A stretch of 33,410 nucleotides of DNA. Source: Propionibacteriaceae bacterium. Lineage in GTDB: Bacteria > Actinomycetota > Actinomycetes > Propionibacteriales > Propionibacteriaceae. The notes beneath the pieces are model-generated. The model did no database searches. It was not told where the DNA came from and saw only the letters and a program-made list of their open reading frames with translations. This document shows, piece by piece, positions 24,614-31,887 of this stretch. The position numbers and the translations under genes were made by a program. Numbering within the stretch: position 1 is the first letter of the stretch; each line of letters begins with the position of its first letter. The DNA is taken from contig JAUNUF010000020.1 in assembly GCA_030538315.1 (NCBI GenBank), positions 285 to 33,694 of the forward strand. Direction: 5' to 3'.

Positions 24614-25648
24614 ATGAATGAGCGCCTCTCCTCGATCGTCGACGTCGGGTATTACATCGACGGCGTGAGGATCGCCACGCCTTCCACCTTCGAGCAGGGC
24701 TTCAAGCTGCTCGACGAGCACGATGAGGGCTTCGTCTGGCTCGGCCTCTACCGCCCCACGCACGCCGACATGGCGCTGCTGGCCGAAGAGTTTCAGTTGA
24801 GCCCCCTGCTGGTCGAGGACACCATCACCGCCCACCAGCGCCCCAAGTTTGAACGCTACGGAGAGACGCTCTTCCTCGTGCTGCGGGCCGCGCGCTACAT
24901 CGACCGGAGCGAAACCGTGGATTTCGGTGAGGTGCACGCCATCGTGGGCGACCGCTTCGCCGTGACAGTGCGCCATTCCGAGACGCCAGATCTCACCACC
25001 GTTCGGCGCATGCTGGAGGACGACGCGGAGACGCTCAAGATCGGCCCCAGCGTGGTGCTCGAATACCTCCTCGACAAGATCGTCGACGACTACCGACCCG
25101 TCGCGATGGGGATCGAGAACGACATCGACGAGATCGAAACCCAGGTCTTCAGCGGCTCCGCGCGGGTGTCGCGGCGCATCTACGAACTCTCCCGAGAGGT
25201 GATGGATCTGCAGCGCGCGGTGCGCCCCTTGAAGCCCATCATGGATGCCATCCGGCGAGACCGGGTATTCCTCGCGGCCGGCGAGCACCGTCGCCAGGAG
25301 TTGCGCGACATCGAGGACCACGCCATCCACATCAACGAGCGGGTCGAGGTCCTGCGCGAAACGCTCAAGGGTGCGCTGGACCTCAACATGTCGCTGCAAA
25401 CCCAGCGGCAGAACGAAGAAGTGCGCAACATGACCTCGGCCAGCCTGAAACAGGCAGAGGATTCCCGACGCATCGCCGCTTGGGCAGGCGTGCTCTTCGT
25501 ACCCAGCCTCGTCACCGGCACCTACGGCATGAACTTCCGCAACATGCCGGAGCTGGAGTGGGCAGCCGGATATCCCTTCGCCCTGGCGCTGATGGTGGCC
25601 ACGGGGCTGGGCATGTACCTCATCTTCAAGTCGAAGAAGTGGCTATAG
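24614..25648 (+). CDS. corA: Magnesium/cobalt transporter CorA
   Basis: 344 aa. A large cytosolic alpha/beta domain, a long stalk helix (residues about 180-285) and two C-terminal membrane helices. The pore-mouth signature GMN is at residues 305-307 (TGTYGMNFRNMPE), and the basic tail KSKKWL follows the last helix. It forms a pentameric inner-membrane channel for Mg2+. ATG at 24614 is five bases after the VTT-like gene. It converges with ilvD, with only 10 bases between the stops. Confidence 0.95.
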   Translation: MNERLSSIVDVGYYIDGVRIATPSTFEQGFKLLDEHDEGFVWLGLYRPTHADMALLAEEFQLSPLLVEDTITAHQRPKFERYGETLFLVLRAARYIDRSETVDFGEVHAIVGDRFAVTVRHSETPDLTTVRRMLEDDAETLKIGPSVVLEYLLDKIVDDYRPVAMGIENDIDEIETQVFSGSARVSRRIYELSREVMDLQRAVRPLKPIMDAIRRDRVFLAAGEHRRQELRDIEDHAIHINERVEVLRETLKGALDLNMSLQTQRQNEEVRNMTSASLKQAEDSRRIAAWAGVLFVPSLVTGTYGMNFRNMPELEWAAGYPFALALMVATGLGMYLIFKSKKWL

Positions 25649-25658
25649 CCCCTGCGAG

Positions 25659-27503
25659 CTAGAGCTTCTGCCGCGCCGCGCCCTTGTCTGCGGACTGCGC
25701 CAGCATCCCGAAGATCTTGAGCGCCGTGGAGACCGCACGCTCGCGCGGTTCCTTCGGCTCCCAGCCAGCCTCGTCGCGCGCTGCCCGCCGGGCGGCGAGC
25801 TCGTCGTCGCCGATCTCCAGACGGATGGAGCGCTCGGGGATGGACACGGTGATGGTGTCGCCGTGCTCCACCAGACCGATGGCGCCGCCGCTGGCCGCCT
25901 CCGGGGAGACGTGGCCGATGGACAGGCCGGACGAGCCGCCCGAGAAGCGGCCGTCGGTGATCAGCGCACACTGGGGGCCGAGCCCCAGAGCCTTGAGGTA
26001 CGCCGTCGGGTACAGCATCTCCTGCATGCCCGGACCGCCCTTGGGGCCTTCGTAGCGCACGATGACGATGTCGCCGGGCTGGACCTTCTTGCCCAGGATC
26101 GCCTCGACGGCCTCGTCCTGGGATTCGGTGACGAAGGCCTTGCCGCTGAACTCCCACTGATGCTCGGGCACACCGGCGGTCTTGACGATCGCGCCGTCCG
26201 GGGCCAGGTTGCCGAAGAGCACGGCGAGCCCGCCGTCGAGCGTGTAGGGGTTGTTGGTGGAGCGGATGCAGCCCCCCTCGGAATCCGTATCCAGGCTCTC
26301 CCAGCGGTTCGTGGACGAGAACGCCTCCGTGGTGCGGATGCCGCCAGGTGCGGCGTGGAAGAGCTCAATCGCTTCAGGCTTGGTCTTGCCGCTGCGGATG
26401 TCCCAGTCATCCAGCCACTGCTGGAGGGTGCGGGTGTGGACCGAGGTGACGGAATCGTCGAGCTTGCCACCGCGGTGCAGCTCGCCGAGGATGGCGGGGA
26501 TGCCGCCGGCGCGGTGCACATCCTCCATCCAGTACTCGTTGGAGTTGGGCGCGACCTTGGCCAGGCACGGGGTGTGGCGAGAGATCTCGTCGATGTCAGC
26601 CATCGTGAAGTCCACCCCGGCCTCCTGGGCCGCGGCCAGCAGGTGGAGCACCGTGTTGGTGGAGCCGCCCATGGCCACGTCGAGCTTCATGGCATTGGAG
26701 AACGCCGGCTTCTGCGCGATCGAGAGCGGCAGGACGGATTCGTCGTCCTCGTCGTAATAGCGCTTGCACAGCTCAACGATGAGGCGGCCGGCCTCCTGGA
26801 ACAGACCCTTGCGGGCCGCAGCCGTGGCCAGCGTGGAGCCGTTGCCGGGAAGTGCGAGCCCGATGGCCTCGAGCAGGCAGTTCATGGAGTTGGCGGTGAA
26901 CATGCCGGAGCAGGAGCCGCACGTTGGGCAGGCGTTGGCCTCGATGCGGCCCAGCTCAGCGTCGGAGACGTCTGGATCGACGGCGGCCATCATGGCGTCG
27001 ATGAGGTCGATGGAGGCGGCGACGGTGCCGTCGTCCTTGATGATCGCCTTGCCGGCCTCCATGGGGCCGCCGGAGACGAAGACGGTGGGCACGTTGAGGC
27101 GCAGGGCGGCCAGGAACATGCCGGGGGTGATCTTGTCGCAGTTGGAGATGCACACCATGGCATCCGCGCAGTGCGCGTTGACCATGTACTCCACCGAATC
27201 CGCGATCAGCTCGCGGCTGGGCAGCGAGTAGAGCATGCCGTCGTGGCCCATGGCGATGCCGTCATCCACCGCGATGGTGTTGAACTCGCGGCCCACGCCC
27301 CCGGCCTCCGCGATGGATTCGGAGACGAGCTTGCCCATGTCACGCAGGTGCACGTGGCCCGGGACGAACTGGGTGAACGAGTTGACCACCGCCACGATCG
27401 GCTTGCCCCAGTCGCTGTCCGTGATACCCGTGGCCCGCCACAGGGCGCGAGCGCCGGCCATGTTGCGGCCGTGGGTGGAAGTGCGGGAGCGGAGCGCCGG
27501 CAT
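25659..27503 (-). CDS. ilvD: Dihydroxy-acid dehydratase
   Basis: 614 aa iron-sulphur enzyme that dehydrates the dihydroxy acids made by IlvC to the 2-keto acids of valine and isoleucine. Seen: [25 protein letters not shown] and [19 protein letters not shown] (cluster cysteines), [15 protein letters not shown] and [24 protein letters not shown] at 27503 has GGAGGT five bases upstream. TATCCT at 27544-27539 could be its -10 box. The GH112 gene lies 72 bases upstream on the same strand; read-through cannot be excluded. No attenuator like that of ilvBNC is visible here. Confidence 0.97.
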   Translation of the reverse strand: MPALRSRTSTHGRNMAGARALWRATGITDSDWGKPIVAVVNSFTQFVPGHVHLRDMGKLVSESIAEAGGVGREFNTIAVDDGIAMGHDGMLYSLPSRELIADSVEYMVNAHCADAMVCISNCDKITPGMFLAALRLNVPTVFVSGGPMEAGKAIIKDDGTVAASIDLIDAMMAAVDPDVSDAELGRIEANACPTCGSCSGMFTANSMNCLLEAIGLALPGNGSTLATAAARKGLFQEAGRLIVELCKRYYDEDDESVLPLSIAQKPAFSNAMKLDVAMGGSTNTVLHLLAAAQEAGVDFTMADIDEISRHTPCLAKVAPNSNEYWMEDVHRAGGIPAILGELHRGGKLDDSVTSVHTRTLQQWLDDWDIRSGKTKPEAIELFHAAPGGIRTTEAFSSTNRWESLDTDSEGGCIRSTNNPYTLDGGLAVLFGNLAPDGAIVKTAGVPEHQWEFSGKAFVTESQDEAVEAILGKKVQPGDIVIVRYEGPKGGPGMQEMLYPTAYLKALGLGPQCALITDGRFSGGSSGLSIGHVSPEAASGGAIGLVEHGDTITVSIPERSIRLEIGDDELAARRAARDEAGWEPKEPRERAVSTALKIFGMLAQSADKGAARQKL

Positions 27504-27538
27504 GAGTTACCTCCAGAGGGTACGAGAGTGCTCCCGTC

Positions 27539-27544
27539 AGGATA
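27539..27544 (-). promoter_or_regulatory. Candidate -10 box of ilvD
   Basis: TATCCT on the minus strand in the 72-base gap between GH112 and ilvD; a start near 27532 would give a leader of about 30 nt containing GGAGGT. No clear -35 element. Confidence 0.35.
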
Positions 27545-27575
27545 CCCCCGCCCGCCTGGGGCTTCCGCAGCCTTC

Positions 27576-29783
27576 TCAGCCCAGGTTGATCCAGCGGGAT
27601 TCCATGGGCTCCAGATCAAGTTCGACGGTGTGCGCCTCGCCATCCGCAGCCAGGCCACCCTGGCGTCCGGTGACGCTGGTGGAGGTGGCCTCGGTGAGGT
27701 TGTTCATCACGAAGGCCTTGCCAGCGTTGGGGAACACGGCGATCTCGACGGCCGGGTTGCTGGGCACCCACTGCGCGGCGAAATCGTCCTCGCGGCCGGC
27801 GGCCCAGTAGATGGCGCGGTGCAGCAGGCGGGCGTTGTCGTGGCTGTAGGGCAGGCCCGCGACGTACACGGCGCGCCCCTCCCCTGTCTCCTTGGCGGCC
27901 AGATCCACGGACTTGCCGGTCAGGCGCAGGATCTGGGCATCGTCGTTGAGGGCGAAGATGTCGCCTGCGCCCTCACCCACGTCCACCCGTGCGTCGTCGG
28001 CCAGATCCGCCGTGATGAAGTGCTCAGGGCGCTCCACCGGGTAGCGGTCGGTGGACTGGGAGATGCCCAACTCCTTGTCGACGCCAAACACATCCGCCAA
28101 CTGGAAGTAGGCGCCGTTGGCCTGCACCGCCGTGGGCTCACCCACGCCGATGAGGCCGCCGCCTTCGTGCACGAACTTCCGCAGGGCCACAGAGAGGGTC
28201 TCGTCGAGCCACTCACGGCCACCGGAGAAGGCGGTTTCTGCGGCGCCGACGTTGAGCACGACGTCCAGCTCGGAAAGCTTGCCCTCGCGGGCCTCGGCGA
28301 AGCTCACGAACTGCAGGTCGAATGGGAGGCCAGCGAGAGCCTCGATGACGCCGAGGTAGGAGTAGATCTGCTTGTACCAGAGCGCGTGGGCCACCATGTG
28401 CGTCTGCCAGGTGCGCAGAGAGCCCCACGCGTTCAGGATGCCCACGCGGATGGGTGAGTTCTCGGGGCGCTGGCCCTGGCCCTCGTCGTGGATGGAGCGG
28501 AACTCGTCGGCGATCTGCTCGATGCGGGCCATGAACTCGGGGAACTGCACGGCCAGCGAGAGGTAGCCGCCGTAGCCGATGCGGTCCAGCGGCTTGCGGG
28601 CGATGGCGCGGCGGGCCAGCAACCAGGATTCGTTGGCCTCGCCGAGGGGGTCGCCGCCCTCGCGGAAGACGTCCGGGAAGAAGTAGGGCAGGAAGCGGCC
28701 CTCGGTGAACTTCACACCGGGGATGTCGGAGATCATGCGGCACGTGGCCGAGCTGCCCACGGAGCCCACCACGCCGTCGATACCGGTGGCGGCGAAGAGT
28801 TCGCCGTACGGCTCCGTGCCCATCCAGTTGTCGCCCAGGAACATGAGAGCTTCCTTGCCGTACTCATGCACGATGTCGACAAGTTCCTTGACACGGCTGC
28901 ACACGAACCGGGTGGTGAACGCGATCCAGTCCCGGAACACCGGGGAGGGCACGCGGAATGAGGAGTTGTAGTACCCCTCATCGATGAAGTCCTCGGCGCG
29001 GAGCTTGTAGCCGTACTCCTGTTCGAAGGCCTCCATCGCGAGGGGGCTGACGGAGGTGGAGTAGCCGAACCAGTCGACGTACTTCTCCTTGCCGAGGTCG
29101 TTGAACACCAGCGTGAAGTGGTAGAAGAACGTGGTGAAGCGCACCACATCCACCTCAGTGCGCTCCTCGCACCAGGCGCGCAGCGACGACGTCATGTGCT
29201 CCCAGGCGACGGGGTGGCGGGCGTCGTAGCCGATCTCGCGCACCCGGGTCTCGTCGTCCCACCAGTTGTTGGTGATGTAGTTGTACATCTGGGTGGAATC
29301 CCAGGTCTGCCAGGCGAGGAAGCCCACCGTGTAGACGTGGAAGGGCGCGGGATCATTGACGGTGACCGTCACGTCGGTCCCCTCCCCCTGGACCTGCCAA
29401 CCGTCGACGGGAACGGTCTCTCCGGTGGTGCGGTCGATGACCTCCCACCAGCGCTGCACATCGCCTTGATCCGGCTCCACCTGCAGCTTGTAGTAGCCCT
29501 TCATGATGTCGATGGTCAGCGGCCCCTGCGCCGGGGCGGAGACTCGCTCGCTCATGAGGTAGAAGCGCGGCCGCGCGTCTGGGTTCGCAAGCGCGAACTC
29601 CTGATCGCCACGGGCCGGGAAGTAGGTCTCATAGACCTTCACGCCCAACTGCGGGGTGATCTCCGGCAACCAGGTGCCGTCCGAGTTGCGCACGGCATCT
29701 GCACCGAGGCGGGCCAGGATGCCGGGCAGTTGGTCGTCCATGCCCTGCTCGATGGGAAGGGTCACGCGGCCCTTGGCGTTCAT
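27576..29783 (-). CDS. GH112 1,3-beta-galactosyl-N-acetylhexosamine phosphorylase
   Basis: 735 aa, normal for the family (lacto-N-biose/galacto-N-biose phosphorylase, known from bifidobacteria and Cutibacterium acnes). It cleaves beta-1,3-galactosyl-HexNAc with phosphate to galactose 1-phosphate and GlcNAc or GalNAc. Seen: MNAKGRVTLPIEQGMDDQ at the N-terminus, FTTFFYHFTLVFND, and FLGDNWMGTEPYGE with D318 as the likely general acid. The C-terminal part has a domain typical of the family (EGGGLIGVGEPTA ... HSYDN-like GLPYSHDNARLLHRAIYWAAG). There is no signal peptide, so it acts in the cytosol on imported disaccharide. A GGAGG lies eight bases before ATG 29783. No transporter, kinase or epimerase for this pathway is nearby, unlike the bifidobacterial lnp cluster. 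Preference for GNB or LNB cannot be decided. Confidence 0.93.
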   Translation of the reverse strand: MNAKGRVTLPIEQGMDDQLPGILARLGADAVRNSDGTWLPEITPQLGVKVYETYFPARGDQEFALANPDARPRFYLMSERVSAPAQGPLTIDIMKGYYKLQVEPDQGDVQRWWEVIDRTTGETVPVDGWQVQGEGTDVTVTVNDPAPFHVYTVGFLAWQTWDSTQMYNYITNNWWDDETRVREIGYDARHPVAWEHMTSSLRAWCEERTEVDVVRFTTFFYHFTLVFNDLGKEKYVDWFGYSTSVSPLAMEAFEQEYGYKLRAEDFIDEGYYNSSFRVPSPVFRDWIAFTTRFVCSRVKELVDIVHEYGKEALMFLGDNWMGTEPYGELFAATGIDGVVGSVGSSATCRMISDIPGVKFTEGRFLPYFFPDVFREGGDPLGEANESWLLARRAIARKPLDRIGYGGYLSLAVQFPEFMARIEQIADEFRSIHDEGQGQRPENSPIRVGILNAWGSLRTWQTHMVAHALWYKQIYSYLGVIEALAGLPFDLQFVSFAEAREGKLSELDVVLNVGAAETAFSGGREWLDETLSVALRKFVHEGGGLIGVGEPTAVQANGAYFQLADVFGVDKELGISQSTDRYPVERPEHFITADLADDARVDVGEGAGDIFALNDDAQILRLTGKSVDLAAKETGEGRAVYVAGLPYSHDNARLLHRAIYWAAGREDDFAAQWVPSNPAVEIAVFPNAGKAFVMNNLTEATSTSVTGRQGGLAADGEAHTVELDLEPMESRWINLG

Positions 29784-29800
29784 CAGTTCAACCTCCGGAA

Positions 29801-30595
29801 TCAGTTCTTCGCCACTGGGCGCTCGGTGGCACTGTACTGGGACCAGGAACCCGGGTACAGGCGCCCCCTCCCCAAGCCGGCATACTCCATGGCAATCAGG
29901 TTGTGGCAGGCCGTGATACCGGAGCCGCAGTAGGAAATCACTTGGCTCGCGTCGTCGATGCCATCGAAGCGTTCGCGGAGTTGGGCAGGCGTGCGGAAGC
30001 GGCCGTTCTCATCGAGGTTGCCGCCCAAGGGATAGTTCCTCGCGCCGGGGATGTGGCCAGCCTTCGGGTCGATGGGCTCCATCTCCCCGCGGTAGCGCTC
30101 TCCGGCGCGGGCATCGATGACGTAGGGGCCGGAGGCCGCCTCGTCGATCGTGGCCAGCGCCTCCTCCGGCCAAGGACGTGCCGTGAACGTGGCAGGAGCC
30201 AGCTCGGGGGTCTCCGCGCTCAGGTCGCCGTCGAAGGCGGCGAGCCCGCCGTCGAGCAGGGCGGCGTCGTGGCCCAGCATCCGCAGCAGCCAGACGAGCC
30301 GGGCGGCCATCGCTCCCCCGGCGTCGTCATAGGCGACCACCGTGGTGTCGTCCCCAATTCCGACGGCGGCCAGGCCGTCCGCGAAGCGCTGCGGGTCTGG
30401 CAGGGGGTGACGGCCGCGTTCCGGCGAGGCGGGATCTGCCAGCACCTCATCCATGGCGACGAAGACCGCACCTGGAATGTGCCCGGCAGCGTAGGCGTCA
30501 GCCCCGGCGCGGCCATCGAGGTAGTGACGCACATCGGCGACGACGGCATCTGGGTGGGCCTGCAGCCAGGCCAAGTCAACGACGGGAGGGATCAC
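29801..30595 (-). CDS. Two-domain sulfurtransferase, 3-mercaptopyruvate type
   Basis: 264 aa with tandem rhodanese domains. The first is inactive (VVAYDDAGGAMAARLVWLLR has Asp where a Cys would be); the second carries the active-site loop CGSGITA with C223. CGSGxTA is the loop of mercaptopyruvate sulfurtransferases, while thiosulfate enzymes usually have a more basic loop. It transfers sulphane sulphur in the cytosol. GTG at 30595 overlaps the stop of the LuxR-type regulator gene in GTGA. GH112 begins 17 bases downstream, so the three genes look like one transcript. Confidence 0.92.
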   Translation of the reverse strand: MIPPVVDLAWLQAHPDAVVADVRHYLDGRAGADAYAAGHIPGAVFVAMDEVLADPASPERGRHPLPDPQRFADGLAAVGIGDDTTVVAYDDAGGAMAARLVWLLRMLGHDAALLDGGLAAFDGDLSAETPELAPATFTARPWPEEALATIDEAASGPYVIDARAGERYRGEMEPIDPKAGHIPGARNYPLGGNLDENGRFRTPAQLRERFDGIDDASQVISYCGSGITACHNLIAMEYAGLGRGRLYPGSWSQYSATERPVAKN

Positions 30596-31266
30596 CCGTT
30601 CAGGTTAACGCGGCTGAAGTCTGGCAGCATGCCGTTCTCCAAACCCCACCGCACGGCCTGCGAGCGACGTTCGACGCCGATCTTCCGATAGGCGGAGCGG
30701 ATGTAGGACTTCACGGAGTTGATGCTCAGGTAGCTGCGGTCCGCGATGTCCTGATTGGTGAGCCCCTGGGTGATGAGGGCAAGAACCTCGGATTCGCGCG
30801 CCGTGAGCCCGCTGGTGGCGCCTGGCCAAGACATGTCCTCGGCGTCCGTGAGGTTGTGCCCCTCCTGATCCGGCAGCGGCTCCGAGATCACGGTTTCGCC
30901 ACGGCCGATCGCCTCGAGCGACTCCACCAACTGCGCGGCATTGAGCGACTTGTCGAGGTAGCCGCGGCAACCCTTGGCGATGGCAGCTGCCGCGAGATCC
31001 GGATGCATGTTCCAGGTGTAGATCGCCAGGGCGCCGATGTTGTGACACTTGAGCAGCGAGTCAATATCTGAGGCTTCGGCATGACCTTGGCTGAACGTGT
31101 CGTACAGCGCCACGTCCACGGGAGACTCGACATGGCCTCGGTGGCCCCACTCCACAACCTCGATGCGGTCGCGGTGGGGATCGAGCATGCTACGCAGCCC
31201 ATGCACCACAACATCGAAATCGTTGATCAGCGCAATTCGAAGCGGAATGACGGTCACGCGGGTCAC
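30592..31266 (-). CDS. NarL/FixJ-type response regulator without an adjacent kinase
   Basis: 224 aa. Receiver-like domain (about 8-125): IALINDFDVVVHGLRSML has N15-D16 where most receivers have two acidic residues, D56 (ALYDTF) is the expected phosphate acceptor, and T84 and K106 (GYLDKS) are kept. The C-terminal LuxR helix-turn-helix (about 153-208) reads LTARESEVLALITQGLTNQDIA. It should bind DNA; phosphorylation may be weak or absent because of the Asn. GTG at 31266 has GGAG about ten bases upstream. No histidine kinase gene lies next to it in this window. Possible targets are itself and the two genes downstream (inference). Confidence 0.9.
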   Translation of the reverse strand: MTRVTVIPLRIALINDFDVVVHGLRSMLDPHRDRIEVVEWGHRGHVESPVDVALYDTFSQGHAEASDIDSLLKCHNIGALAIYTWNMHPDLAAAAIAKGCRGYLDKSLNAAQLVESLEAIGRGETVISEPLPDQEGHNLTDAEDMSWPGATSGLTARESEVLALITQGLTNQDIADRSYLSINSVKSYIRSAYRKIGVERRSQAVRWGLENGMLPDFSRVNLNG

Positions 31267-31331
31267 TATACGGAAGCTCCGGCATTGCCCGGTGCAACAC
31301 CCCCAAATATGGGCTGACTAGTAGTTTCGTC

Positions 31332-31871
31332 TCACCCGAAAGGGTGTACTGGCGGTTTCCAGCGAGGGCCGACGGTGCTCCAGATGGACCACCCGATGGT
31401 GAGGATCAGATAGATGGCGAAGATGACCCAGAAGGCCGCCATGTTGACCTCTCCCCCGCGGGCGATGTGGCCCATCTCCCACACGGCGTAGCCGACGAGG
31501 CCGATGGTGGCCGCCCCGATCCAACCCATGTCGGCTGCCATCATCCGCTGCGCCTGCTCGCGGTTCTCCGGAGCCAGCCAATAGTCCTTGTTGGGCAGGT
31601 TGATCAGCTCGGGCGGAAGGGATCTCATCATGCGCGGGATGTTCCACATGAGCAGAAAGAGGCCCAGCCCAACCACGGAGGCGATCGTGAGGTGCATGCC
31701 CTTGTTTCCCCACCACGTGACTCGCCCCGTGGGGCCGACGTGGCCAGGCACCTCGTGCGGCAGGGTGAGGGCCTGATAGATCAGGAGGGCGAGATACCCG
31801 GCGCCGGCTGCCAACAGGACAGCCCGCCCGGCTGTGAGGCCGGGCGGGCTGTTCTCGTGAATGTCGCTCAC
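31332..31871 (-). CDS. DUF1648-like membrane protein
   Basis: 179 aa with four membrane segments. After the first helix comes LPHEVPGHVGPTGRVTWWGNKG, the motif that defines DUF1648 (LPxxVPxHxGxxGxxxxWGxK). A cytosolic loop with PPELINLPNKDYWLAPENREQAQ follows helix two, as in many SdpI/DUF1648-type proteins; their role is poorly known (some are immunity or signal-sensing proteins). The GTG at 31871 has TAGAAT six bases upstream and no Shine-Dalgarno, which suggests a leaderless message. Codons about 7-18 lie in a 14-bp perfect inverted repeat that may be the nrdJ terminator. Confidence 0.85.
   Translation of the reverse strand: MSDIHENSPPGLTAGRAVLLAAGAGYLALLIYQALTLPHEVPGHVGPTGRVTWWGNKGMHLTIASVVGLGLFLLMWNIPRMMRSLPPELINLPNKDYWLAPENREQAQRMMAADMGWIGAATIGLVGYAVWEMGHIARGGEVNMAAFWVIFAIYLILTIGWSIWSTVGPRWKPPVHPFG
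31819..31852 (-). terminator. Strong hairpin after nrdJ, within the DUF1648 coding start
   Basis: ACAGCCCGCCCGGC (31819-31832) and GCCGGGCGGGCTGT (31839-31852) are a perfect 14-bp inverted repeat with a 6-nt loop. It begins about 36 bases after the nrdJ stop on the same strand and is followed by CCTGTTGG. It is inside codons about 7-18 of the next gene, so its role as nrdJ terminator conflicts with, or controls, that gene. Confidence 0.6.
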
Positions 31872-31877
31872 GAAGCG

Positions 31878-31883
31878 ATTCTA
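31878..31883 (-). promoter_or_regulatory. -10 box of a leaderless DUF1648 gene transcript
   Basis: TAGAAT on the minus strand, CGCTTC, then GTG 31871. The box lies within five bases of the nrdJ stop codon. Confidence 0.55.
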
Positions 31884-31887
31884 CCGA

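Noticed and set aside
25649-25658. Terminator between corA and ilvD
   Set aside because: Only a short GGCTATAGCC palindrome is seen at 25641-25650, with no loop and no U-tract.
25863-28457. 864-codon open frame opposite ilvD and GH112
   Set aside because: A shadow of two genes with clear family motifs on the other strand; low-complexity composition and no Shine-Dalgarno.
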